A stretch of DNA of 33,527 nt from Planctomycetota bacterium (GTDB lineage: Bacteria > Planctomycetota > J058), in NCBI GenBank assembly GCA_016765095.1, contig JAESQQ010000049.1, positions 1 through 33,527 of the forward strand, in the 5' to 3' direction. The notes under the pieces are model-generated. The model had not been told where the DNA came from. It searched no databases and was given only the letters and a program-made list of their open reading frames with translations. Numbering within the stretch: position 1 is the first letter of the stretch; each line of letters opens with the position of its first letter. The translations under genes were made by a program, and so were the position numbers. Shown piece after piece: positions 17,695 through 27,891 of the stretch.

Positions 17695-18780
17695 GTGCAG
17701 CGCACTCAGCCTCACACTGTTCTCATTGGTCTCGCTACTCCTCTTCGGATGCGACGGCTTCGCGCCCGTAAGAGGGGCTTCACGATCATCGAGATTCTGA
17801 TCGCGATCGTGGTCCTCGTCTTGGGAATCACGGGGATCGTGGCCTTGTTCCCGACGGCGATCGAGTCTGGCAATCAGACCGTCGAGGACACCTACTCAGC
17901 CACGATCACCCAGAGCGTGGTCGACGCGATCTCAGTCGGCATTCGTGAGAGTCGGTATTCCTACCGCGCTCCAGTCACGAACCGGGTTTGGACCTACTTC
18001 CTCATGAACCACGACGGGGTCGTGGACGAAGCGGTCCCGACGCCTGAGATCTACACCGACGCGACTGGGAAGATGTGGGCGCGGGACTACTGCGTCTTGC
18101 TGCCCCAGTCCGCCGCGCCGGACAACTTCGCCTCGGCCAACGAGCCGACTTTCGTGTTCCCAATCCCAGCCCTGCCTGACCAAGTGATTCCTTTCCGGGA
18201 CACCGGAGCGGAGGGGGCCCCGAGCCAACCCTTCCTGGACCTGTTCGTGCGCAAGCCGACCAACCTGGACGCTGGTGCGGGCGTGTTCAACACCATGAAC
18301 GGCGTTGATCCCGTCAACTTCGCTCGGACGACCTCGGCCGGCACGCCAACGCGCTGGTTCACGCGGGTCTACCACTTGGGTCGGCTCCGCAAGGGCGACC
18401 CGGGCGTCCTCCCTGCTGACGTTGGTCAGATCCGCCCAGAGTTCCGGGGTGAGGACATCATGGACGGCACAGTCGCAGTCCAGACGATCGCGGTCGATCC
18501 GTATCCCAACTACTCGTTCGCGTTCACGATCAAGCGGGCTCGTCTCGACACCCACGCCACGGGTGGTGGGGGCGGCGTGCCGAACCCAGACGGCACGATC
18601 TCGGCCGACGACCGGTTCAGCAACAGCCTGTTCGAGCTCAAGATCTACATATTCAAGAACTTTAGCGACACCGTCGCTGCTGGCCTGGCGATTCCCGAGA
18701 CGGGTGGTGGGGGAGCGTTCCCACCAGTCACTCGCGGGAACCGGGCGGTTCGCGAGTTCATTACCCTGATCTCGCTCTAG
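17695..18780 (+). CDS. GspI/PilV-like minor pseudopilin
   Basis: The product has 361 residues with an unusually long, basic leader of about 28 residues and canonical site RKRG|FTIIEILIAIVVLVLGITGIVALFPTAI. Gly is at -1 and Glu at +5. The phrase EILIAIVVLVLGITGI with a following Pro is typical of the GspI/PilV group. The long C-terminal part (Asp, Pro and Gly rich, with GGGGGVPNPDG and GGGGAF loops) is not recognisable by eye. GGAGGG at 17687-17692 precedes the GTG; an internal ATG at 17749 would give a shorter leader. Confidence 0.83.
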   Translation: MQRTQPHTVLIGLATPLRMRRLRARKRGFTIIEILIAIVVLVLGITGIVALFPTAIESGNQTVEDTYSATITQSVVDAISVGIRESRYSYRAPVTNRVWTYFLMNHDGVVDEAVPTPEIYTDATGKMWARDYCVLLPQSAAPDNFASANEPTFVFPIPALPDQVIPFRDTGAEGAPSQPFLDLFVRKPTNLDAGAGVFNTMNGVDPVNFARTTSAGTPTRWFTRVYHLGRLRKGDPGVLPADVGQIRPEFRGEDIMDGTVAVQTIAVDPYPNYSFAFTIKRARLDTHATGGGGGVPNPDGTISADDRFSNSLFELKIYIFKNFSDTVAAGLAIPETGGGGAFPPVTRGNRAVREFITLISL

Positions 18781-18796
18781 TCGTCGATTCAATGAG

Positions 18797-18815
18797 CTCG
18801 CCTACGAGAGGCGAG
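18797..18815. repeat. Small inverted repeat between pseudopilin genes
   Basis: CTCGCCT (18797-18803) and AGGCGAG (18809-18815) form a 7-bp stem with the loop ACGAG in the 112-bp gap before the last pseudopilin gene. It lacks a T-run; it could be a weak attenuator or RNA-stability element. Confidence 0.4.
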
Positions 18816-18892
18816 TCACTCGAGCTTCGAGCTTCGGCCCGAAGGTAGCTCACCCGCCGCGTCCGTGCGGCAACCCCTCACGAGGAGGGACC

Positions 18893-20185
18893 ATGCGCCC
18901 AGGAACACCTGGTGGCCGTCGACTCAGCCGTCGACGCAGCCCTCTCCTCAGCCGTCGACTTGGCAAGGCGAGTCGGCGATTCACGCTGATCGAGCTTCTC
19001 GTCGCGGTCGCGCTGTCGACGATCCTGACTGGGGCCGTCGTCTTCATTTTCATTCAGGCCCAGAACATCTTCACCAAGCTCGACGCCAAGGTGCAGGTCT
19101 ATCAGTACGCCCGCTTCGCTTTCGATCGGATCGAGCGGGACTTGGGCAACGTCACCAACTCCCGCGACATGGAGTTCTTCAACGACCAAGCCCCCCCTCA
19201 GGGGACGAAGGGTCGCCTCGACGTCGGCGAGGAGCTTCCGATTCGTGGAACGGCTAACAACGACGCTTCGAACACGGGCGACGATATCTACAACCACTCG
19301 TTCACGATTCGCCAGCCGGCGAAGTACACCGACACCGAGAACGGCATCGAGCGCCGCTGGGACTCGATCTACTTCAAGACGATCACTCGGATCGGCGGCC
19401 AGACTTCAGCGACTCTGATCGAGTACGCCATGGTGGACACGGACAAGCCGCGCCCGAAGCTCCAGCGCAAGCTGTGGCGAGTGACGGGCGTCGACGCCGC
19501 GAACCCCCTCGCGCCTCGCTTCGAGATCAACGGCCCCCAGGGCGGTCAGCCCCAGAAGCAGGACCTCTGCCTCTACACGATTGACTGCAAGCTCGAGGTG
19601 TTCGTCAAGAACTTCCGTCGCAGCGACGGAGGCGCCTTCTACTCCGCAGCGCAGCTCGTCAAGCCTCCCAGGGAGTGGGACCGCGATATCAACACCAACA
19701 CCGAACCTTCGATCCCCCCCATGAAGAACGACTGGCGGGGCAAGCACGCGCAGGTTCAGTGCTACTACGACGCGAAACACGACGACGCTCGCATGCAGCC
19801 CGACCTCGGCGTGTTCGAGCCCGGTGAGAACGGCCTGTTCCACACCCAGGCCTCCTTTGGCTTCCCAATGCTCCGGGAGGGCGACTCGCTCTACCTCTGG
19901 GGTGGGTTCCGCGGCTTCAAGGGGCGCGCCTACACGATCAGGAAGTTCCTCATGAAAGACGGCAAGGGCGCCTTGGTCCCTTGGAATCCGCGCACGGGCG
20001 ACATGACTCAGCTTCGGGTCCAGTTCGCCGAGCCGGTCGAGGGCCAGCGTCCGAACCAGCAAATGCTGGTGCGCTACGCCGCAGGTTTCGTGCCCGCTGC
20101 CCTCCGCGCGACGGTCGTGATCAAGGACTCCAAGAGCCTCGCGAATCGCTCGGTCTCTCGCGTGTTCAAGATCATGTCGAACTAG
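18893..20185 (+). CDS. gspJ: GspJ-like minor pseudopilin with Arg at the cleavage site
   Basis: The product has 430 residues. A long Arg-rich leader (about 29 residues, with repeated RRLSRR-type elements) ends in ASRR|FTLIELLVAVALSTILTGAVVFIF. Glu is at +5, but Arg replaces Gly at -1. The following segment (QVYQYARFAFDRIERDLGNV) matches GspJ, in which helix 1 continues to an ERDL motif. The protein is about twice the usual GspJ length. GAGGAGGGACC precedes the ATG directly. It is the last gene in the pseudopilin row and is followed by a 218-bp gap. Confidence 0.83.
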   Translation: MRPGTPGGRRLSRRRSPLLSRRLGKASRRFTLIELLVAVALSTILTGAVVFIFIQAQNIFTKLDAKVQVYQYARFAFDRIERDLGNVTNSRDMEFFNDQAPPQGTKGRLDVGEELPIRGTANNDASNTGDDIYNHSFTIRQPAKYTDTENGIERRWDSIYFKTITRIGGQTSATLIEYAMVDTDKPRPKLQRKLWRVTGVDAANPLAPRFEINGPQGGQPQKQDLCLYTIDCKLEVFVKNFRRSDGGAFYSAAQLVKPPREWDRDINTNTEPSIPPMKNDWRGKHAQVQCYYDAKHDDARMQPDLGVFEPGENGLFHTQASFGFPMLREGDSLYLWGGFRGFKGRAYTIRKFLMKDGKGALVPWNPRTGDMTQLRVQFAEPVEGQRPNQQMLVRYAAGFVPAALRATVVIKDSKSLANRSVSRVFKIMSN

Positions 20186-20369
20186 GTTTCGGCGGCATTC
20201 GACGCGAGCTCAGGCGCCCTCAGCTATGGCTGGGGGCGTTGTTGCTTTGGTTGAGGAGACCATCGATTCAGGCAAGGTGTCGCACGACTTCGGACGAGGG
20301 CCCACGAGCACTTGGCGCGCCCTGATTAAGGGCTCGCGATGCCTCATGGGGGGCTGTTACAACGGCTCA

Positions 20370-20383
20370 GCTCCGATCGGAGC
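20370..20383. promoter_or_regulatory. 14-bp perfect palindrome upstream of the PrcB-repeat gene
   Basis: GCTCCGATCGGAGC is fully self-complementary and ends 20 bases before the ATG at 20404. It could be an operator or a small hairpin covering the ribosome-binding region. No clear promoter hexamers were found in 20186-20403. Confidence 0.4.
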
Positions 20384-20403
20384 GCCGGCCCCAAGAGGTC
20401 CCC

Positions 20404-22359
20404 ATGACTCGTTCGACCCTCGTCTCTGTGTCTCTGCTCCTCCTCGCGGGGACGGTCGCGTCTGCTCAAGACGTTGCTTTCCAGCAATGGCGTCAGGGGA
20501 GCATGGCTCCTCAGCGGGCGGTCGAAGGCCGGGCCGCGATTCGGAGCGCCCAGGATCTGCGGGATCGAGGGCTGGAGCAGTTGATGCCGGTCGGTGGCAG
20601 CTTCGACTTCAGTAAGGAAATGCTCCTGGGCTTGGTCATGCCGCGCCAGAGCAGCGGCGGGATTTCGATCTCGGTCGAGTCGATCAAGCGCCAGATTTTG
20701 CCCGTCAGTGGCCCTGGCGGCGCCCTTGGAGGCCAGGCTCAGCTGGTCGTCACCGTTCGCGTCGCGAGGCCCGCGCTGGGGGCACCTGCGACCGCCGTGA
20801 TCACGCGGCCCTTCGTCATGGTCAAGACGGCGGCGAGCACCCTCCCCGTCCGGTTCGTGACCGCGACCTCAACGCCGGGCGGCGGTGGACTCCTCCCGCC
20901 TGGGCAAATGCCCTTCCACGTCGTGCGTGACGGGGTGCAGGCGCCCTCTTCGGTAGCGACGGGCAACACCGTGATCCGAAGCGCGGCGGATCTGGCTGCC
21001 AGCCCGCTGCGGGCCCTGGTCCCCAACCCGAGCTCGATCCGCTGGAACGCGGAAATGCTCGCGATCCTGGTCATGGATCAGCAGAGCACCGGCGGCTACG
21101 GAATCGGCGTCCAGCGGGTCTCCCGCCGGATTACGCCGACCTCAGGGGGTCCCGGTGTACCCAGTGGCGGCTCGCTGCACTTTGAGATCGAGTTCGAACT
21201 GACTCGACCCGCTCCGGGCCAAGCCGTCACCATGGCGCTGACGCGCCCCTTCCAGGTCGTGCGCCTCTCGCGCTCTCCGCGCGTCGTGTTCACCAACGTC
21301 ACCCAGCCCCACACTGGCCCGGTCGGACCGCTCTTGCCTCCCGGTCAGCTGCCTTTCCACGTCGTCCGAGACGGCGTGCAGGCGTCCATGGGGGTCCCCA
21401 CCGGTGAGTTCGTCGTGCGCAGCGCTGCTGAGCTCACCTCAAGCGGCCTCAGCTCGCTGGTCCCAAACCCGGGCTCGATTCGATGGAGCCAAGAAATGCT
21501 GGCGATCCTGGTCCGTGAGCCTCAGAGCACGGGCGGCTATGGGATCGCGGTCGACAAGGTCTTTCAACGGATCACCCCCACGGGCGGCGGCCCGGGCGGC
21601 GGCCCGCTCGGAGGCGCTCGTCACCTCGAGATCCAGTTCTCCACGACGAACCCGGGGCCCAACGATCTCGTCACCAAGGCGCTGACGCGTCCCTTCCAGG
21701 TCGTGCGCCTCTCTGCCAGCCCGCGGGTCGTGTTCGAGCGGACGGCGCAGGGCACGGAGGTGACCGGCGTCGTGCAGGTCGAGCGGAGCTTCGGAATCAC
21801 GCGTGTCTTCCTCGTGAGCGGCCAGCAGCGCCGCTACCTGACCCCCCGCAGCTTCGCCCTCAGCCTCGAGGCCCTCGCCGGCCAGACGGTGCGGATCGAC
21901 GCCCACCGGACTCTGTCCTGGTTGGTCAGCGCGCGGGAGCTCCTCTCGCCCCGCCCCTTCCGTGGCGCAGGCGAAATCGGCGGCACCGCCGGCGCGCCAG
22001 TCTTGGTCCAGAGCACTGGGAACCTCCGAATCGAAGGGCGCCTCGCGCAGACCCTCAGCGAGCACGCTCGAGGCGTGCGCGTCGAGGGCGTTCGAGGATT
22101 TCGGTTTGGCAACGAGCGCCTGCTCGTGACGAGCTTCCAGGCCAAGACGAAGCACCCCACCTGGGTGACCCGCCGGGGGCGTCGCCTGAACCGTCTTCAG
22201 GCTGGTGAGACCGTGACCGTCACCAGCCGCTCGCGCTCGGGACGCTCGCTCGTCGTGACGCCCGCCCAAGGCGCGTCTGGCTACGTAACCAACTGGCGCC
22301 TGACCCTCGGCCAGACAGTCGGCGCCGCCGGCGCCTTGAAGGCCGCCGGCGGTCAGTAA
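20404..22359 (+). CDS. Secreted protein with three PrcB_C-like repeats
   Basis: The product has 651 residues and a signal peptide (1-21, VASAQ). Three repeats of about 130 residues follow (about 23-152, 170-297 and 317-445). Each has an IRSAxDL helix, a pattern like DFSKEMLL or RWNAEMLAILV, a core S(T/S)GGY-GI-V motif, and ends in a TRPFxVV strand. This is the pattern of the PrcB C-terminal domain, known from a protease-complex subunit; the family assignment is from motif memory. Repeats 2 and 3 are nearly identical in places (PPGQxPFHVVRDGVQA), so they arose by recent duplication. The remaining 200 residues are beta-rich and end in an SH3-like segment (GYVTNWRL). The gene follows the pseudopilins and may be secreted cargo or a surface component; that is inference. 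Confidence 0.78.
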   Translation: MTRSTLVSVSLLLLAGTVASAQDVAFQQWRQGSMAPQRAVEGRAAIRSAQDLRDRGLEQLMPVGGSFDFSKEMLLGLVMPRQSSGGISISVESIKRQILPVSGPGGALGGQAQLVVTVRVARPALGAPATAVITRPFVMVKTAASTLPVRFVTATSTPGGGGLLPPGQMPFHVVRDGVQAPSSVATGNTVIRSAADLAASPLRALVPNPSSIRWNAEMLAILVMDQQSTGGYGIGVQRVSRRITPTSGGPGVPSGGSLHFEIEFELTRPAPGQAVTMALTRPFQVVRLSRSPRVVFTNVTQPHTGPVGPLLPPGQLPFHVVRDGVQASMGVPTGEFVVRSAAELTSSGLSSLVPNPGSIRWSQEMLAILVREPQSTGGYGIAVDKVFQRITPTGGGPGGGPLGGARHLEIQFSTTNPGPNDLVTKALTRPFQVVRLSASPRVVFERTAQGTEVTGVVQVERSFGITRVFLVSGQQRRYLTPRSFALSLEALAGQTVRIDAHRTLSWLVSARELLSPRPFRGAGEIGGTAGAPVLVQSTGNLRIEGRLAQTLSEHARGVRVEGVRGFRFGNERLLVTSFQAKTKHPTWVTRRGRRLNRLQAGETVTVTSRSRSGRSLVVTPAQGASGYVTNWRLTLGQTVGAAGALKAAGGQ

Positions 22360-22390
22360 GAGGGGGCTTCGCCGGCCTCCCTCCTGACTG

Positions 22391-24256
<1,866 letters not shown>

Positions 24257-24305
24257 TCAGCCGGCTGGGGCACCCACCTGACGCGCTGCCGCTGAGGTCT
24301 GGGTA

Positions 24306-26156
24306 GTGAGCGCTGTCACCCCTCGCATATGCGATCGTCATGCCGTGGATCAACACCGCTTCCAGATCGACCTCCGGGGCCTGATCGAGCTCCTCTCCGA
24401 CCACCTCTACAGTGGGCCGCAGGTCTACATTCGGGAGCTGCTCCAGAACGGGGTCGACGCGATCACCGCCCGGCGAGCGAAGCAACCTGAGCACGTCGGC
24501 CGGATCGAACTGGAGGTCGTCGAAGTCAAGGGTGACCTCCCGACCCTGATCGTGAGCGACAACGGGGTCGGGCTGACTCCAGACGAGGTCCACCGCTTCT
24601 TGGCCACGATCGGCGAGAGCAGCAAACGCGGCGTGGTCCCCGAGCGCGGCGAGTTCATTGGTCAGTTCGGGATCGGGCTCTTGGCCGGGTTTATCGTCAG
24701 CCAAGAGCTCGTGATGGTCACCCGCTCGATCGAGCCCAACTCGCCAGCGCTCGAGTGGCGCGGTCGTCCCGAAGGGACGTATTCGCTGCGAGAGCTAGAG
24801 GGGCCAGTCGAGCCCGGGACGCGGGTTTACCTCAAGGCCAAGGAGGGGGCCGAGGAGTGGCTCGCCCCGGCGCGGGTCGAGGAGCTCGCTCGCCACTTCG
24901 GCGGTCTGCTCTCGGTGGACGTCGTGCTTCGCCTCCCGAGCGGCGAACGGCGGTTGAACCTCGATCCCCCCTGGCGCTCCCCTCCCGGGGATCCAACGGA
25001 GGAGCGCGAGGCGCTGATCGAACTCGGACGTGAGACCTTCGAGGTCGACTTCTTTGACGCGATCCCGCTTCGTGGGCGGGGCTTGGAGGGAGTGGCCTAT
25101 GTGCTCCCTTATCGCCCGACGCTCGCGACCCAGGGCAGCCACCGGGTCTACCTCAAGGGCATGCTCCTCTCTGAGAGCGCCAAGAACCTCCTCCCGCCCT
25201 GGGCGTTCTTCGTCCGGTGCCTGATCGACGCCCGCCGCCTGCGTCCGACCGCCTCTCGCGAGCAGCTCTACGAGGACGAGGAGCTCGAGCTGACCCGGTC
25301 CGCGCTCGGGACCGCGCTTCGCGACTACCTCGTGGACCTGTCTCGGACCGATCCGATTCGCTGGGGGCGCTTCCTGAGGCTCCACTCGCTCTCGATTCGG
25401 GCCCTCGCCCTCCAAGACGACGAGCTGTTCGACTTGTTCGTAGAGAGGCTCCCTTACGAGACGAGCGCTGGGCGGCTGACGCTGGGCGAGGTCAGAGAGA
25501 TGTTCGGCGCGGTCCGCTACGTGCCCGACCTCGAGTCCTTCCGCCAAGTCCAAGCCGTCGCGTCGGCCCAGGGCCTCTGTCTCGTCAACGCCGGCTACGT
25601 CTACGACGCCGAGATCCTGGCTCGCTACGCGCTCCGCCAAGGCGCAGAGATCGACGTCCAGGAGGTTGATCCTCAGGCCTTGACCCAGAGCCTGGAGTCG
25701 CCAACCGCCGAAGAGAGCCAGCGCTACGCTGGCTTCTTGGCGATCGCGGACGAGGTTCTCGGACCCCACGGCTGCTCAGCCGAGTTGAGGCGCTTCGCAC
25801 CAGCGAGCCTGCCGACGATCTACGCCACCGACCGCGAGGCGCCCTTTCGGCGCGCCTTGGAGCGGACGCAGGAGGACCTGGAGGAGGGCCCTTGGGCGGG
25901 CGTCTTGGACTCTCTCGCCAAGGCGCGCACCGCGCCCCCGGCCCAGCTCTGCTTCAACCTCGACAACCCGTGCGTGGCGCGGCTGGGCGCCCAGTCCGAT
26001 CCGAGCCTCCTCCTGCGCGCGATCGAGCTCCTCTATGTCCAGGCTCTCCTCCTCGGGCAGCACCCGCTGCGCCAGGAGGAGCTCGGCCTGCTAAACAGCG
26101 GGCTGTTGGGGCTCGTCGAGTGGGGCCTCGAGCAGGCCGAGGGGAGTCGCGAGTGA
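24306..26156 (+). CDS. HSP90-family ATPase (HtpG-like, divergent)
   Basis: The product has 616 residues and carries the GHKL ATPase domain of HSP90. It opens with HRFQIDLRGLIELLSDHLYSG, then YIRELLQNGVDAI with Glu44, Asn48 and Asp51, where canonical HtpG has LRELISNASDAL. SDNGVGLT (84-91), LATIGESSK (99-107) and GQFGIGLL (119-126) complete the nucleotide pocket. The middle domain (FFDAIPLRGRGLEGVAYVLP, RVYLKGMLLSE) and RPTASREQLYED are also recognisable. The rest is too divergent to assign and the usual dimerisation region is not evident. It resembles the shorter HSP90-family paralogues of Actinobacteria rather than housekeeping HtpG. The GTG at 24306 is the most upstream start; another in-frame GTG at 24345 is closer to the conserved region. 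It starts an overlapping three-gene unit. Confidence 0.9.
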   Translation: MSAVTPRICDRHAVDQHRFQIDLRGLIELLSDHLYSGPQVYIRELLQNGVDAITARRAKQPEHVGRIELEVVEVKGDLPTLIVSDNGVGLTPDEVHRFLATIGESSKRGVVPERGEFIGQFGIGLLAGFIVSQELVMVTRSIEPNSPALEWRGRPEGTYSLRELEGPVEPGTRVYLKAKEGAEEWLAPARVEELARHFGGLLSVDVVLRLPSGERRLNLDPPWRSPPGDPTEEREALIELGRETFEVDFFDAIPLRGRGLEGVAYVLPYRPTLATQGSHRVYLKGMLLSESAKNLLPPWAFFVRCLIDARRLRPTASREQLYEDEELELTRSALGTALRDYLVDLSRTDPIRWGRFLRLHSLSIRALALQDDELFDLFVERLPYETSAGRLTLGEVREMFGAVRYVPDLESFRQVQAVASAQGLCLVNAGYVYDAEILARYALRQGAEIDVQEVDPQALTQSLESPTAEESQRYAGFLAIADEVLGPHGCSAELRRFAPASLPTIYATDREAPFRRALERTQEDLEEGPWAGVLDSLAKARTAPPAQLCFNLDNPCVARLGAQSDPSLLLRAIELLYVQALLLGQHPLRQEELGLLNSGLLGLVEWGLEQAEGSRE

Positions 26157-27223
26157 GCTGGTTGCTGTATGGGGCCTATGGCTACACGGGCAAGCTGATC
26201 CTTGAGCAAGTCCTGGCCGAGGGCGGCGAGCGCCCGATCCTGGCTGGGCGCCGCGAGGCGCCGACGCGGGAGCTCGCAGAGCGCCACGGCCTTGAGTGGC
26301 GTCAATTCACCCTCGGCGAGGACCGCGGTCGCGTCGAGCGCGGGCTCGACGGCGTCGAGGCGGTTCTCCACTGCGCGGGACCCTTCTCCGCGACGAGCAA
26401 ACCCATGGTCGAGGCTTGCCTGGCTCGCCAGGTCCACTACTTGGACATTACGGGGGAGCTGGCGGTGATCGAAGACGTCCTCCAGGCCTCTCCTCGGGCC
26501 AAGGCGGCTGGCGTCGCGCTCTTGCCCGGCGTGGGCTTCGACGTCGTGCCCAGCGACTGCTTGGCCGCGACCCTGGCGGCCTCGCTCCCCGAGGCGGTCC
26601 GGCTCGAGCTGGCCTTTCGGAGCGACGGGGCGGCGAGCCGCGGCACGACCAAGAGCATGATCGAGAGCCTCCCCGAGGGCGGCTGCATTCGCAAGGACGG
26701 CAAGCTGACGACGGTTCGGCCGGGGCACCGCACGCGGGTCGTGCCCTTTCGTCGGGGCGCGCGGCGCTGCGTCGCGATCCCCTGGGGGGACGTCAGCAGC
26801 GCCTACTACAGCACCCAGATCCCAAACATCACTGTCTACATGGCCCAGCCCGAGGCGGTGATCGCCGGAATGCGGCTCATGAGCCTCGTCCGCCCGGTCC
26901 TGGGCTCCAAACTCGTCCAGCGAGGACTCAAGCGCGTGGCCGATCGGATCCAGGGGCCGGACAGCGCCACCCGCCAGGCGGGCCGGGTCGAGCTCTGGGG
27001 TCGGGTCGAGGACCGCTGGGGCGACGCGCGGGAGGCTCAGCTCGAGGTCCGAGAGGGCTACCGGTTCACTGTCGACGCGTCCCTCGCCTGCTTGGAGCGA
27101 GTCTTGGCTGGTGCCGTCGCGCCCGGGTCTTGGACCCCTAGCATGGCCTTTGGAGCTGACTTCGTCCTCGGGCTTCCCGAGACCGAACTCACCCCGCCCG
27201 CCCGCCCAGGGAGCACTTTATGA
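26153..27223 (+). CDS. Saccharopine dehydrogenase-like NAD(P)-dependent oxidoreductase
   Basis: The product has 356 residues and begins directly with a Rossmann fold: SWLLYGAYGYTGKLILEQ, with GxxGxxG at residues 7-13. RPILAGRR and VLHCAGPFSATSKPMVEACL follow, typical of the saccharopine dehydrogenase NADP-binding family that includes trans-acting enoyl reductases. VHYLDITGE and GVGFDVVPSDCLA are further family signatures. The true substrate cannot be told; lysine biosynthesis is unlikely because the second domain does not look like a saccharopine-binding domain. The GTG overlaps the TGA of the HSP90-like gene (GTGA), so translation is coupled, and the next gene overlaps its stop (ATGA). The frame is open upstream inside the HSP90-like gene, but that part reads as low-complexity Arg/Pro/Ala. 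Confidence 0.88.
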   Translation: MSWLLYGAYGYTGKLILEQVLAEGGERPILAGRREAPTRELAERHGLEWRQFTLGEDRGRVERGLDGVEAVLHCAGPFSATSKPMVEACLARQVHYLDITGELAVIEDVLQASPRAKAAGVALLPGVGFDVVPSDCLAATLAASLPEAVRLELAFRSDGAASRGTTKSMIESLPEGGCIRKDGKLTTVRPGHRTRVVPFRRGARRCVAIPWGDVSSAYYSTQIPNITVYMAQPEAVIAGMRLMSLVRPVLGSKLVQRGLKRVADRIQGPDSATRQAGRVELWGRVEDRWGDAREAQLEVREGYRFTVDASLACLERVLAGAVAPGSWTPSMAFGADFVLGLPETELTPPARPGSTL

Positions 27224-27693
27224 ACAGCTTTCCCAAACGCCTCCTCAGCCTCGCGTCCGGGCGCTATTCCGGTGAGGGGGTCAATCACGACCAGGAGCCT
27301 TTCGTGGGCCTCCTCCAGCTGCGCTACTTGATCGGAGAGGCGGGCCTCGGGTTGACGTTCACAGCGACCGGCGTCGGCGGCGAGGTCTATCACGAGGAGG
27401 AGACGCTTCTTGCGCCTGGGCCCACGGGCGAGCTCGTCCTCGCGACCTTGAACAGCAATGACCCTTCTCTGCGGACCTATGAGCTTCGGCGTGAGGATTC
27501 AGAGGGCGAGAGCGAACACACCTATGTGTTCGGCACGGGGGACCCCTCGGCTGGGGACACGTTTCGCTGCGAGATCTCGCTCGACCTCCACGAGAACGGG
27601 GATCTCGGCTATCGCTATGCCTGGGGCGTGCCTGGCGGCGAGTTCGCTGAGCGGAGCAGTGTTCGAATGCGCAAGGAGCGCCACGAACGCTAA
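27220..27693 (+). CDS. Small conserved-looking protein, probably beta-barrel, unknown function
   Basis: I do not recognise the family with certainty. The 157-residue product has no signal peptide or membrane helix. It alternates short hydrophobic strands with turns (GRYSGEGVNHDQEPF, GLGLTFTATGVGGEVYHEEETLLA, ELVLATLNSNDPSLRTYELRRE, EHTYVFGTGD, DTFRCEISLDLHENGDLGYRYAWG), as in lipocalin-like or DUF1579-type beta-barrels. The ATG overlaps the previous TGA (ATGA), so it is expected to be made with the oxidoreductase and HSP90-like protein. A ligand-binding role would fit a barrel but is only a guess. Confidence 0.7.
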   Translation: MNSFPKRLLSLASGRYSGEGVNHDQEPFVGLLQLRYLIGEAGLGLTFTATGVGGEVYHEEETLLAPGPTGELVLATLNSNDPSLRTYELRREDSEGESEHTYVFGTGDPSAGDTFRCEISLDLHENGDLGYRYAWGVPGGEFAERSSVRMRKERHER

Positions 27694-27730
27694 CTAGATC
27701 CTCAGAGGACGTGCTCGACCCGGGGGGAGC

Positions 27731-27775
27731 CCTGCTACGCAGCTACCTGCTACGCAGCTACCTGCTACGCAGCTA
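27731..27775. repeat. Three perfect 15-bp tandem repeats after the HSP90-like operon
   Basis: CCTGCTACGCAGCTA occurs three times in a row (27731, 27746, 27761). Each unit contains CTGC-TAC-GCAG, so the array could fold into three mini-hairpins in RNA. Confidence 0.95.
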
Positions 27776-27804
27776 GGAACCGTTCTCTTCCTAGTAGAGC
27801 GGAG

Positions 27805-27882
27805 CACGATTCTGAGCGAGGTCGCCGTCCTGGCGAAGGGGAGTCGTGAGACCACCTTCGTGGGCGACCTCTCAGAATCGTG
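27805..27882. repeat. Long imperfect inverted repeat in a convergent gap
   Basis: The left arm 27805-27826 (begins CACGATTCTGA, ends GAGGTCGCC) pairs with the right arm 27863-27882 (begins GGCGACCTC, ends TCAGAATCGTG): 11 plus 9 base pairs with a two-base bulge, enclosing about 36 bases. The repeat ends nine bases before the stop of the convergent acyltransferase gene. It may be a bidirectional transcription terminator; no long T-run is present on either strand. Confidence 0.75.
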
Positions 27883-27891
27883 GCCTCCGGT

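Noticed and set aside
24795-25769. Minus-strand open frame of 324 codons opposite the HSP90-like gene
   Set aside because: It is antisense to conserved HSP90 middle-domain sequence and has no motif of its own.
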